64,000 bases of DNA from Hysterangium stoloniferum (Eukaryota > Basidiomycota > Agaricomycetes > Hysterangiales > Hysterangiaceae): NCBI GenBank assembly GCA_015178975.1, contig WHVD01000012.1, positions 1,116,001 through 1,180,000 of the forward strand. The letters run 5' to 3'. Below are positions 1-11,463 of the stretch, piece by piece (positions within the stretch are counted from its first letter, which is position 1; every line of letters begins with the position of its first letter). The translations under genes were made by a program, and so were the position numbers. The notes beneath the pieces are model-generated. The model was not told where the DNA came from, ran no database searches, and worked only from the letters and a program-made list of their open reading frames with translations.

Positions 1-899
1 CCCTGTTTTGCCCAAAGGTTCGATGCCATTCCTCGGTAGATAAATTTCCTATGCTTGCTGCGTTACTGATTAATACGTCCACTAAACGTCAAATTGACAT
101 TGACTTATTAGTAGAAATGTAGTTCCAAATACTGGTACGTACTCATCTTGCTCTCACCAATACATCCGGGATCATAGGAATTTACTGTTATACCTTATTG
201 ACCCAATTATTTAACTAGGACAGAATGTCTCTTAGACATGAATTAGAATATATCAATAATATTGGCAAACCAGATACTTGAGTGAGCCCTCTAATAATTT
301 TGAAGCACAATATGCACCAAAATTTACGAGGATTGAGTTGCCTATTATTCGGTAATGCTGCTTCTTATTAGTCTTATTCTCAGATATCTGCTTGCTCATT
401 TATCTTGCCGCTATCCTACAACAAGTATGACACTTCGCAGATTGGTTCGTATGATTTCGCCCACTCGTTCGTCTTGACTGTAATCATGATTTAAGCTGTC
501 TCGAAACGCATGAACTCCATCGTTCTGGCTCACTATCGACCAACCGGGCATTGGCATATTTACCAGCATTTTTAATCACTTGGGAAAGCTATATGAGTAT
601 CTTACATTGGGACCCTGAAGTGGGTGACCTACGACTTGCAAGGATCCAAAGTGATTGACAGTCTCGTCAACAATCCATTGAACATCCACTGCCTAGTTCA
701 CATCACCCATCGCGATATGGCATTGTGCACCAATTTGCCTGATCTAGTTCCTGAGCTTAATCAACTCTGGCATACGAGACTCTCGGGCTGAGATCACAAT
801 ATTGTACCCTCCTCTGGCCAGGCGAAGTGCGATGCCATTTCCGAGGTCACCAGCAGCGCCGGCTATAATAACAGTGCGTTCTGAATTAGTGTTGGCCAT
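1..899 (-). pseudogene. Short-chain dehydrogenase/reductase (SDR), decayed, cut by the window edge
   Basis: SDRs are NAD(P)-dependent oxidoreductases with a Rossmann fold. Reading leftwards from an ATG at 899, the first residues give a nucleotide-binding glycine motif (AGAAGDLGNGIALRLA), then IRQIG, a GDV segment, VDETVNHFGSL, an NAG, and near 310-330 the catalytic motif YCASK. Near 140-190 follows GITVNSYDPG, the usual SDR PG segment. These parts come in family order, so this was one gene. I see in-frame stops inside the conserved core (two TAG early, another stop just before GITVN), so I call it a pseudogene. A likely intron near 75-140 (gtacgt...ttag) joins the PG segment to the last visible codons, and the C-terminus lies outside the window. 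Some stops could sit in introns I have not resolved. Substrate cannot be predicted. It is divergent from the BolA gene. Confidence 0.68.
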
Positions 900-1490
900 T
901 GAGGCGCGGAGAATTTAGATGATATAAGAGGTGGTTGTATACCTTATATAAACACAGAGTAGGATAAAATAATTCCAACGAGGTGAATACTTAGGGTGGT
1001 TGAGAAATGATAACACACCCTTACCTCAGACTCTCTTTCTGCCATCTTATGGGATATTTTCCATTTAATTATGGTGCGAGTTTCTTCATCACGACATGAT
1101 GTTCCGAGAGTTAGGATAACCTCTAGGCAAAATTAATTCAACCACAAAAAGAACTTGTAGAAAAAAAGAAAACAGGGTGGAATTGGGACGGAGGGGCAGC
1201 AGATTCTTGCAGGTTGACTGACTAAACATAGATCACTCAGAAACATCCTGCTGCAATTCGGTGGACAATTGACATCCTTGCTTGGGCCTTTGCATGGCAG
1301 GGCTGCTCCTAAAAGCCGGCAGTTCACACAACGCAATAGCGGAGTATATGTCAAAATTGTCCATGATTATCACAAGTCTAAATGAGTAAGATCACGTTGA
1401 AAGTGCTTATAAAGAGAGGGGACGCTGAACAGGCCGCCGTGTCGGCTCTAATCGCCCACCTACACCTTATCTGATAATCTCTGCTTCAAT
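900..1490. other. Intergenic region between divergent SDR relic and BolA gene
   Basis: I see no coding signal on either strand. It should hold the promoters of the SDR relic (-) and the BolA gene (+). Pyrimidine-rich stretches precede the BolA ATG. Confidence 0.5.
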
Positions 1491-1934
1491 ATGCCAGTCT
1501 CACTTTCTGATCTCGAACAGGCTTTGCGAGACGCGATTCCTATTTCTCATTTGGAGATTATAGACCAGTCGAGCGGATGTGGTGAGAATTATGCTGTTTT
1601 TATCGTTAGCGAAGTAAGTGATCGGATGATGTCTGCGATGAGTACGATCTTGATGATCTCGGGTATGTAGGCATTTGAAGGGAAAATGACTTTGGCAAGG
1701 CATAGAATGAGTGAGTAATACTTTATCATGGGCACAGTGCTTCAGTTGCTTATTTACATTGTCGCAGTAAACGAGCTCTTAAAGGATCAAATTGCCCAAA
1801 TGCATGCATTCTCCCAAGTACGTTTGACACGCCACCTTGTTCATTTATGACTCACATGTGTCAAAACGTAGAAGACATTGACTCCCAAACAATATGCAGC
1901 TCAACTTGAGAAAGAGAAACAAACATCGGAATGA
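1491..1934 (+). CDS. BolA-like protein (BOL2/BolA2 type), four small exons
   Basis: BolA proteins work with monothiol glutaredoxins in iron-sulfur cluster handling and iron sensing. Exons read by eye: 1491-1613, 1671-1710, 1768-1817 and 1872-1934. The three introns are 57, 57 and 54 bp, all GT-AG, and the phases join exactly to a 91-residue protein. It starts MPVSLSDLEQALRDAIP and shows the family landmarks in order: HLEIIDQSSGCG (residues 20-31), FIVSEAFEGK, the RHRMINELL helix, and MHAFSQKTLTP near residues 66-77. Length matches compact BolA2 proteins. There is no N-terminal targeting extension, which favours the cytosolic BOL2/Fra2 type over the mitochondrial BOL1/BOL3 type; that assignment is inference. 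The C-terminus is a short charged helix ending KEKQTSE. No exon exceeds 123 nt, so a plain ORF scan misses the gene. Confidence 0.93.
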
Positions 1935-2662
1935 GCTTGGAGGAAATAGATTCTGTGAGTCATGCCTGTCTTGAACTTTTTATAGTTACTTATCCCCTAT
2001 GAAACATTGCTAGATCTCTGATGAAAAGCGTTGATATTGTTCAATTGCTACCTATTCACTGTTAAATCACTTATAAGTGGGAGGAATATATAGCATATCA
2101 TTTTTATATCACCAGCATCCCAACCCGCCACGTTAGACATGAATCATAATTGCACATGAAGAGATGTATTCCCCAAAAAACTATCGCAAGCAAGACACCC
2201 TTATGCATCATCAGGTAACTTGATGGGAGGTGAAGATGCCCTGAATGATATCGATATTGCTACTTCTGACCTTTAGCGATATTCAAATGGTACGCTATGG
2301 CTCGCCTGGGCGTATGGTATGTCATGGAAAACTGCTGAGTTGGTAAGGTTGAGCATGTTTTTGGGAGCAAAATCATGAGGGTGCATGCTGTGGTAATTGA
2401 CCGTTGACCAATTTCTTTACAATGCCGGGCTTACCACACACTACGGGAGACCGGGAGATCCGAGTCCAACCTGTACTCGTAATCAGTGGCTGTAATTCAA
2501 GCTTAGATCACTCAGTTCACTACGACGTGGCTTTCGCCGCACAATACGAAAGACCAACAAGTCTAGAGACCAGTGGAGCTATGCGAATAATTGTGTGCAG
2601 CTACAGTATAAGAAATTAATATACTGTCGACCCTACTTGAGATACGTCGAAGAAAACTGTAA
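1935..2662. other. Intergenic region between convergent BolA and DUF5745-like genes
   Basis: This is shared 3' flank of two convergent genes. I recognise no gene, RNA or repeat in it. Confidence 0.5.
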
Positions 2663-3730
2663 TTATCCAGATAAACCAGCCTTCTTCACTTTTGCTAATT
2701 CTTCGAGCAATCTTGCACGTTCAACGAGCAAAGCAGCCGTATGTTGCGAAGGGGAAGTATGTCGAGTAGGGTTATAGAGCACTGAACTAGATGTGGCCTT
2801 GCGATACCCACAAATGAGCGACCTGGTATCATAATAAAAATATGAAATCTTACGATTATTCTTCGTGACGTTTTCTTGCCTTTCTTTGATCGCACATGGT
2901 CATTTCGAGTCTCAAATGCATCAACATCATCGTCCACATGTTGGATAAAGCCTTCGTGCCGTGTTTTGGAAACAAAAGAGGCTGCTGTGTTTTCCGGTTC
3001 TTTCGGATCTTGGCATTCGCATATGTCTTCGATGTCTTTATCGTCGGCCACGTCGGTCGGGCTACCAACAGACAGGTAAGAAAAATCAAGCTCGTGTATA
3101 CATCTCGGCGCACGCCCTGGCGACAACTGTGGATCGAGAACCGGCGATGTAGGGTCAAGTGAAGGAAGAGTAGTCGCAGTGGTTTCTGACGCGTCATATC
3201 CGAGTCGTGAGGAGCCCATGTCAAGATTTGTCTCACCCGAGCTACCCGACATTGAGGAACAACTAGGTTGCTCTTTTGCCCTATATTCTTCTGCATGTAA
3301 CCTTGTACGAGCCAGCCAACATAATGTCTGTCCGACGAAGACCACTTCGTCCCAGTTTCCTGCCGCAAGCTTCCTAGGGTCGACTTCGGATAGTCCAATG
3401 TCAAGTTGTAGTACATCATCTTCTAAGACTCCTAAAAATACTTTCATTGCTTCGACTTTGGCGGTAGGGGTCCTGGATTCACGAGTTACAGTAGAGATGG
3501 GGAGACGATCTCGAAGGACGGATTCCAGTATTGCGAGGAGGAGAGAAGGCGTTAGGTCATATGGCGTATCCACCCTGATAGGCAGAGATAACACATTGAG
3601 AAGATTGTTGATTTCCTTGACAAGGGTCTCTAGTAGGCGATCGAATCAGGTTGAGATTAGGCAACAACTTCAAATAGTTACCAGCAATTTCGGTCTGACC
3701 ATTTGGAATAACCGCTAATAAAGGCTCCAT
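2663..3730 (-). CDS. DUF5745/CH-like domain protein, three exons
   Basis: Exons read by eye: 3730-3682, 3629-2854 and 2797-2663, with introns of 52 and 56 bp. The model starts MEPLLAVIPNGQTEIAE and gives 319 residues. Residues about 17-110 (ETLVKEINNLLNVLSLPIRV, then LTPSLLLAILESVLRDRLP and ending WLARTRL) resemble the calponin-homology-like N-terminal domain called DUF5745, known from CEP95-type and basidiomycete proteins. That family call is from memory. The middle is acidic and Ser/Pro-rich and probably disordered. A basic patch (RSKKGKKTSRR) precedes a short C-terminal helix, LLVERARLLEELAKVKK, which could form a coiled coil. Proteins with this domain are linked to microtubule or centrosome structures in animals; the role here is unknown. 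The second intron uses an AAG acceptor, chosen because it alone keeps the C-terminal frame. Confidence 0.72.
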
Positions 3731-4317
3731 ACGTCTAATAGTTTTCCTTAGCGAGTTATCGGGTCATTTTAGTTAGGTATTTCTTAGCAGTGTTGAGACG
3801 TGACCGTCACAGACATATCCGTTGTCACTAATGCCTTATTTGGTCATTAAATTTGGCCAAAAATAAACTGCTAGCGCTCGGGAATTTAAACGTAGCCAGA
3901 ACGGGGTATGATGGTATATTTAATGAAAAGAGAGACGAGTTTCATTTTCTTCAGGCATATGGAGAATGACCGAATCTCGAATAATTCATGCGACATCCTT
4001 TCTCTTTATTGTTTGGAATAATTCATGGATGGTTGAGTCCTTTGAATTCTGACCGAGAGGAAGATGATCAATGCCCGTTCAATCATGACCCCCCCAGGTT
4101 GTTCAAATCAACGATAGGTTTCTACACTTCCCAGCTCTCGTCCGTTTCAGGTTAATGACGGCGGCTCACCTCCCTAAGCTTGAGCTTCCCGCTGCACTTT
4201 TAAACATGCCGAATATCATAGGAGATGGGTACATCAATGAGCTGCAAATGTAACTACTCTACTTCAGTATAAAAGACACTTTCAGAACTCTAGGGTGTGC
4301 ACTTAAAAAAACCAATT
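3731..4317. other. Intergenic region, promoter side of the DUF5745-like gene and 3' flank of the FluG-like gene
   Basis: No coding or repeat signal recognised. A C-run lies at about 4090-4096. Regulatory sites cannot be called. Confidence 0.45.
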
Positions 4318-7300
4318 TTAATAATTGCGAGCCATCCATGCCCAATGCTGTTCGTCAGTCATCTTAGCAACCATATCGCGCCGCAGCTACAAGGAGTTAG
4401 TATTGCAATCGTAGAAAAAGAACCAAAAAGATAAACGAACCTCCATTGTAGAAATATATCCTTTGACAAGGTTAGCACCAAGTCCATCAATCAACTCCTT
4501 ATCATTCTTCAAATAATCCAATGCCTCGTCGATATTCCTGGCAAGCCGTGAGCTCACACCCAAAGCTTGACGCTCCTTATCGCTCATAGCAGCAGCTATA
4601 CCCTGTACATCACCCGCCACCAATTTTTGGTTATTTCGTATCCCGAGTATGCCGGCGTAGAGAGTGGCGGCAGTCATAAGATAGGGATTTGAGGTTCCAT
4701 CGAGAGGCTTGTACTCGAACCGCCAGCCACTAGTAGGGTCGCCGGCTAAACGAATCGGACAGTCTTTGTTGTCGCGTCCCCAACAGACCCATGTGCCTCC
4801 TGACCAGGTACCGTCTACAAGACGCCAGTAGGAGGCTGGAGAAGGAAGCGCGAAGGCGCAGAGCGCTGGCATGTGGTCGAGGATGGATTGGAGAAATGAT
4901 CCCTCGAATTTATTGATAGGCCCGTTGGCTGCGGGTCCACCGCCATTCTCTAATTTGTCTGACGAGATGGATAGGTTCATGTGTGCGCCAGTTCCGCCTG
5001 AGTAAAGAAATCATGTTGAACTGTATCAAGAGTGGGGAATGACTAATCTTACATTGGTAGGCCGTCGGCTTAGGAGTTAGAGTCATACGCATGCCGTATT
5101 TCTGTGCGACATTTGAAATGATCTGCCTCGTGGCGATGAGTGCATCGACTGCTTCTAATGGCGGCAGCGGACCGGTAACGACCTCGTACTGCGGAAAAAT
5201 GTAAAAAATCTCTCGTAGCTCAAAGGAGGGTCACCAAGCACCTGGCCTCTTGCAGCTTCAGCATGATAATGTTGCAGCTCAATTCCTGCCACCTCCAGCT
5301 CGTCCGCAATCTCATCAAGTACCTTCGCGATATCAGAGCCTCCGGGAATCGCAGATGAGTGACACCATCCATCATCATTAACAGGTGTCAAATCTTTCGG
5401 GTTTAACAACACAAATTCGATCTCGAAACCAATAAGAAAGTTAACTGCGTCCTTGGCCTTAGCATCCCTACAAAATGAAACCCAATGAACACCGCTCACA
5501 ATGTTGGAAATGGTAGAAAGGGTAGAACATACTCGATAATCCTAGCCAGCGTAGTCCTCGGACAAATGTCAGCTCCAACGTACGACCCATTAACTTGCTG
5601 CATCTCCTGGAGTGAACCCATGACGAATGCATGTCCTTTAGCATAGGAAAGTCTCCTAACACTCTTCATGTCAATGGTATGGTAGTATACTCCCACGGCT
5701 CCAAACCCAGCTGCGAAGTGATCTCCAATGAAGGCAAACGATGATTTAACAATGGCGTAGCCGGCGCGACCATCCTTTTCCATCATTCGCTGTAGTCTGC
5801 CGATGGGGACGACACGGTATCGAGGAACACTTGCGTAATCGACCCAATATATTCTCAAGAAACGCACACCGCTTGCAGCAAGACTTTTCAAAGTTTCGGC
5901 GGATTGCGTTGTAAGGGAGGCTTGCAAAGAGGGGGAGATTTGTTGAGTAGGTCGTGGTGTAAGCCCTAGGTGGTAGATATCGTTGGAGTTGTGGAAGAAA
6001 ACTCGTTCGACTGTGGTCACAGCTTGCGCTTCGGTCATATCGCCTTTTGCTACAAAACTTGCCAGCACCTTGATTTCGGTGAGCGTTACTTACCCGATCA
6101 AAATTAACGGAAATACCTCGTAAAGTGCCTCTCTAACCTGGATAACCCCCAAATAGTAAGTCTCAGGCCACCAGTGTCCATCAGCTTCAACAAGAAAGAA
6201 AAAAAGAAAAATTCAGCATAAATGTTGACATGAAACTATGTAGATGCATACTTGACCAAATGAGTTTAGTGGTCGGAGTGAGCTCAAACATTTGTCGAGT
6301 GAGAGATAATTGGCCGTCTCTGCTGATCATAGGGAAGACCTCACCGAAATCCACTGCATCAATCAGATAGCGATAAGTCGGCTGTGGCAAGAAAAGCGAA
6401 TGAAAGAGACCGTACGGTAAACATTCTTGTAAACGGTCGCCAAGTACCCGGCCTCTTGACAAAATGGATAGCTCGAATGAAGAAGAACAATAACAGTTTG
6501 GGGGAATTCTTTGAAGATAGGTTGCATGACCGCCGGATTAGCTGTAACCAATGAAATGTCGTTCTGTGCAATCACAACAGTAAATCCTCTTGGGACAGCA
6601 AGACAGTTCAAAAGGCTCATTACGCACATCACCCAATCCAGTATGGAATTGAACTAAACAAGAAATCAGACCCTCTTCCCGTACACCACAGAGTTGCATA
6701 CCTGGTTTTCCATGTTCTCCTGCCACTCTTAATACCAGTCTAACGATGAAATCGTTCAAAGCCTTAGATGCTAGCCGTAATTTTGGATCGTTCTTTAAGG
6801 AACTAAATGCAATGGCATACTGATCTTCGACGTCGCTGGTGACAGGTTTTTGGATATCTAGGCCTGTCCTATAGCAAGCTACGGACTATTGAGTGGCATT
6901 TTATGAGTAATAGTACCCGTAAAGTCTGAACAAAATGACGTTTTACCTTGAAACCAGCAACCTCCCCATCACTACAGCTCTCCTGGATGAGCCTTTCAAA
7001 TTCTTTTTCGAAGATGTGGAAACCTGTCTTTCCCTGGCTATGCAGAGTTTTGATAAGGTCCTAAGGCAATACACGAGTCAATCTGATGAAATAGTATAAA
7101 CTTCAACCAATATTGACCTGAGCGAGGGTCTCTACACGCACTATCCTTTTACTAGGCGTAGAGGTAAAACGGTCGTGCCATCTGTAGTCATAGCACAAAT
7201 TTTGTATTGCATCAATGCCATCGTCAAGTAACAACGATGCTATTCCAGTTGGTTTCATACACTTTTGGCAGAGCTCCTCATAGCTCAGGGAATCGCGGGC

Positions 7301-7552
7301 TTTTTTAACTGCATCAAAAGTAGGCTCGCAACCATACAGTTTCGCCAGTTGAATTGTTGCCCTGTATAGTGCAATGGTGTTTGTTGCATCAATCAGAGCT
7401 TCTCCATTGGCCTCAGATGTCAATCCTTCAAAGGGGAAGTCAGACCTATGTTCGGCCTTCAACAGATTGTGGGTGTGATTGTCGATGATAGGAAAATAAA
7501 ATGCAGCGTGCTTGAGCAAGGGGCATTGGGTGGAGGAATGATCGGTAGACAT
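4318..7552 (-). CDS. FluG-like protein: N-terminal amidohydrolase fused to type I-like glutamine synthetase
   Basis: The protein starts MSTDHSSTQCPLLKHAAFYF, then IIDNHTHNLL, the HxH metal site of amidohydrolase-2/nodulin-like domains. The amidohydrolase part runs through FHTGLGD, FKEFPQTVIVLLHSSYP, the VDFGEVFPMISRDGQLSL segment near 6310-6370 and DGHWWPETYYLGVIQV near 6120-6190. The glutamine synthetase part follows: RFLRIYWVDYASVPRYRVVP (about 5810-5870), GFEIEFVLL (about 5420), the substrate loop GTGAHMNLSIS (about 4960-5000) and NGPINKFEGSF, ending DEQHWAWMARNY at 4318. About ten short introns split it; I estimate roughly 880 residues, usual for FluG. In Aspergillus, FluG is needed for an extracellular signal that starts asexual development. 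In mushrooms the role is unknown, and glutamine synthetase activity is not assured. It lies downstream of the ARMT1-like gene on the same strand, 550 bp apart. Confidence 0.9.
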
Positions 7553-8102
7553 GGTGGCTAACGAGAAGGAGAAACGTAGTGATGATTAATCCACCCTCTC
7601 TGGCATAATCGTGATAATTGAAATGTTTGAGTAATAACTCTACCTATTCAATTTCACATATTTGCTGGCGTCACTGGTTTGGCGCCAATTATATAAACCA
7701 CTTGTCTCATAGACGCTGGTCGCTGTAGTGTAAGCTTAAGGAATTTGCCATTAATCTACGTCGGCTGCCATAATTTCTGGAAATCCATGTCACTTGCATC
7801 CAAGAGGAAATATCAGTTAGCAGCCTAATCATGTGAATATAAGTGAACTTCAATTGAATTTCTAAATTGGTTTTATATTATAACAAGCGTCAAATTTGAC
7901 TGCCGAGTAGCAATCTTAAAGGGCGGTGAGAAGCGCAACAACCCGGTAATGAGGCACGGCCGAGCAACAGGGTCAGGTAATGCATTGACTTTACCCTTCT
8001 GCACTAATTGTGCCGCAGAAATGAAATACATATGCATCACATCAGTCTCTAAGTCATCTAAAGGGGGCATTCCTCTACGAGTCAGTCGCTTCTTGCTGAG
8101 TC
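7553..8102. other. Intergenic region upstream of the FluG-like gene
   Basis: This should contain the FluG-like promoter. An open frame on the minus strand at 7873-8106 overlaps the end of the neighbouring gene and resembles nothing I know. Confidence 0.45.
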
Positions 8103-10398
8103 TCAAGAACTTCTAGCACAATATGATATTAACGCATACCTGACAATGCCTCATCAGTATCTCATTAGTTCAAAATTTAACCGGGTGCAATTTACTTTCC
8201 ATTGACCCTCCATTTAGGATCTTTCCCGTCCAAGGTTTTTGCAATTTCGTCTGTGAGCCCCACAGCAACGTCGGCCTTCAAAGTACGCAAGGAGAGGATG
8301 GGAAATGTCCCTGCTAGGGGCCCTAAGCAGCATGATTGAGTATATACGTAGACGAAGGAGACAGGAACACGAATGAACCTAAGGCCGTTGGGAAAGGAGT
8401 CGAGGGCGGCCATTCCACGTCGGCAGTTAATCTACAATGCACATATGTGAATAAAATTTAATGGAGTAGCGGTTGTGGTTTCACTTTCGGTAACTATAAG
8501 GAAAATGAGAGAGGTACTTTGTAATTAATATATTGTTATGATTCGGTCAATAAAACACACACTTGAGATCTCCCTGATCCGTTACAATATCAGTCCGCCT
8601 CAAACGTCAATTTTGAAATATAAATCCTAACCTTGAAGATAACCAGGGCGCTCTTCTTCAGTTCCGCTGTCAGTGTTTGTGCTTCGGTAGGCATGACAGC
8701 ATAAGGATATTGGGTCGTCCAAAAATCGGCCATCTCGCTCTTATCGCCGATGCGCCAGTGCGATTCAACAGAAAGTGAAAACGCCCCAGACGATATGTAT
8801 TTCTGCCATCGCTGTACAAGATTTTCCAACTGTGTAGTTTGTTCCGCACTCGGAGAGAATTTGCCAAAGTAGGCGGTGTTGAGAAGGGACGGGATGACGC
8901 TGTGGAAGTCAGGGGGCATGACGTCCGAGACGAACCAAGGGATTGTCTTCGGGCTAGGGGAATTTTAGTCAACAAGGTTGATTATTTAATTGTGACCTAC
9001 TGGAAATTCACTCGAGAGACGTAAGGGGTGTGTGTAACGAGGAAATCAGCGAGTAAGAGATCTGTGAAGAGCTTGATGACTGTATGAGTGGTTGTAGTGT
9101 AATAATAAAAAATGACGAATTCACCTCAAAGCCAGCTAAATCATAAATTATTAGATAGTTTTAAGAAAAATAAAATGTTGAACGCACCGTTGTCAAGCAC
9201 AATGTCAATAGTCGCGTCTTTCAAATTACTGATCAAACTCCACACTTCCTTCGACTGGTCCAAGAGAATATACTCTTTGCGTTCTTGTTGAGCTGCTTTT
9301 CCGACGGATTGCAGTTTTTGGATATCTTCATGGGTCATGTTTGTCAACAGAGATAGGTCCTGAAGCTGGTGTCAGTTCAACTGCCGAGGGCAAGAAATCG
9401 AATTCTCGGACTGTTGCGTTCCCCCTGTTGATTCAATGAGAAATTTTCATTCCTAGAATTCTAATTCACGCACCAAAGACACATTTGCAGCATTTCATTG
9501 AACAAGACTTCCAATTTGGCAGGATCTGATCGAATGATGTCTTTCTCTTGGTCAAGCTCGGCAAACGTATGAGCTAATTCTATGAAAGTAAATTGTTAAT
9601 ATTTTCAGCTTTACATTAGTTTGCCAATGCGGGAAGTCTCAACGATAAATTGCTGATGCGCTAGACCGGAATGTCTGCTCCTTCTGTGCATGGAATGGGT
9701 CGTATTCTTTCCAATAGGTACTCGTTGAAAAGTAAGTGCGAACGAGACGGTATCTAAAGAGAATTGAAAACGGCCTTTTCTTTCTTGTGGTCAAATGCAG
9801 CCACTTACAAGTAACATCTAATTATACATTCAGTGTAAAATAGATTCCGCAAAAACGTCACGTACTCAGCGTAGAGCCACGGAGCGCTAAACCACGTATT
9901 CTTACCGTTCACAGCGAGTTGTCTCAGACCGGCATTGAAAACCTCTACATTTGGTTCTCCATCATCAGGGATTCCTCTGTGACAATAACGAGGAATTATT
10001 ACATTGTGAGAAGAAGAAAAAGGGAAGAAATTTACTGTAAAGCTTGATTGTGTCCCATTTCATATTTTAATTTGGCAATTGTTTGAATTATTGTTTTGCC
10101 TTCCGTGAGTTTCGCCTCGCTTTGTTCTGGATTAACGTTCTTTGGGTCAGAAATCCTCATGTTCTCCTGGTAAACGGCATCTATAAGGCTTGTAAGAATA
10201 ATGGGCCATCTCCTCGCAACAGTTTCATAGCTGCATGAGCGATATGAGTAGAATAATCTCAGGAAATCCTAATCTAGAGCTACCTGAATCTGCAAAGGTA
10301 TTGAGCCAATGACCAGAACTCATAAATGGAATCAATGCAACTGACCCTGACTTGTCGGTAGGATCATAAGGGGGATAAGGAGGAGTATAAGCTGTCAT
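8103..10398 (-). CDS. ARMT1: ARMT1-like damage-control phosphatase (DUF89 family), many small exons
   Basis: DUF89/ARMT1 proteins are metal-dependent phosphatases that remove damaged or excess sugar phosphates; the human protein was also reported as a carboxyl methyltransferase. The start MTAYTPPYPPYDPTDKSG at 10398 is typical. In order I read YETVARRWPIILTSLIDAVY, LAVNGKNTWFSAPWLYAE, KEVWSLISNLKDATIDIVLD joined over an intron to the active-site motif DNAGFELFTDLLLADFL, then PKTIPWFVSDVMPPDF (about 8890-8955), HWRIGD, GPLAGTFPILSLRTLKADV and the C-terminus WRVNGKYALISYCARSS ending at 8103. The DN motif and the RTLKADV stretch hold the expected metal/phosphate ligands. I count at least nine GT-AG introns of about 50-60 bp, including a probable 6-nt microexon at 10284-10289. 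No break was seen, so the gene looks intact. Confidence 0.88.
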
Positions 10399-11080
10399 TT
10401 TCAAAAGATTTTGTGCGGTTGACTTTCAAGGTATGAACGAGGGATCGCTAAGCAGCCGCTCTCGTCACAGGCGTCACACTTTCTCCACAACGAATCAGCT
10501 TTTGATTGTTTGGGTTACCTCCCAAGCCTCTCTAAAGGTTGTCTGCAACACTCATTAGGAAGGAAAATTACACTTCAGTTATCAAATCGCTTTCTGGTGA
10601 TCAGAACCGATTTAGTTCTGTAATCAGTCTTAATGATCCGAGATTTAATCTAGATTTGACTGAAAATTTGGCCTCCAAGTCAACCCCCACTGAAAATCAG
10701 TTGTATACAGGAACATGGTATTTATATACTACTTCTCTCTGCTATGAACACGATAACTTGGACGAAAGGTAGATACTAAGTCAGCGCTTTGATCGTATTG
10801 CTTGCTGTTGTCATATTCACTGTCCCCAGTTTAACAATTACAACGCAAATTATTCCATTCAAAAACGTACTTCATAGATCAGAGTAGCTGTAAACCATTA
10901 TTTAGTTGTCCTCAAATTACTCAATCAAGATATCAATATTAGTATTTGTCATTGCTAAAATAGGTATTCCAATGGCAGGAATCTGAACATCTAAATTACA
11001 ACCAAGAATTTAGTATGTACTTGTCTGTATTATTACAGCGGCATAACAATGACGGAGAAGAACAAAAAGGAGCGGGAGAT
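10399..11080. other. Region upstream of the ARMT1-like gene
   Basis: Promoter side of the ARMT1-like gene, with an AT-rich part around 10800-11010. A 77-codon open frame at 10539-10772 (+) has no recognisable content. Confidence 0.4.
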
Positions 11081-11249
11081 ACATCAGGGATTCAGGAATG
11101 TCTACACCCATTATGTAGACTCCCTAACCTCCCTAGATCTATAGTAAGCTTTTATACCGGCCATCTATATTGTCTAGAGCCATTTAGAATAGCTAGCTAG
11201 CTCAACTGGGCATGGCTAGATACACTACTTTACCGAGATCCCTATTTAC

Positions 11250-11410
11250 TATTAGAATAAAGAAGGGAGGTGGATGTGAGACACAAGAAGTGTGAGAGCT
11301 CAGACACAGACACAGACACGAACGAGCGAATGCAAATTTCACCAGCACGCACTATGGACCCACAATGGTACATAACTTGTAACTACTGTGCCGAGTCACT
11401 AAATCTAACA
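11250..11410 (-). repeat. 3' LTR of the gag-only Copia element
   Basis: Direct repeat of 12546-12706, beginning TGTTAG on the minus strand. Confidence 0.85.
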
Positions 11411-11463
11411 CTCCCACCTGATGAGACACATATCTAAGTAATAACTCCCACCAGACAAAATAC

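Noticed and set aside
1-105. VDVLISNAASIG-like reading that could be the NAG region of a second SDR gene
   Set aside because: A phase-consistent intron joins it to the PG segment of the same SDR relic, so one gene is the simpler reading.
7873-8106. 77-codon minus-strand ORF near the end of the ARMT1-like gene
   Set aside because: Overlaps the last ARMT1 exon in another frame and shows no family signal.
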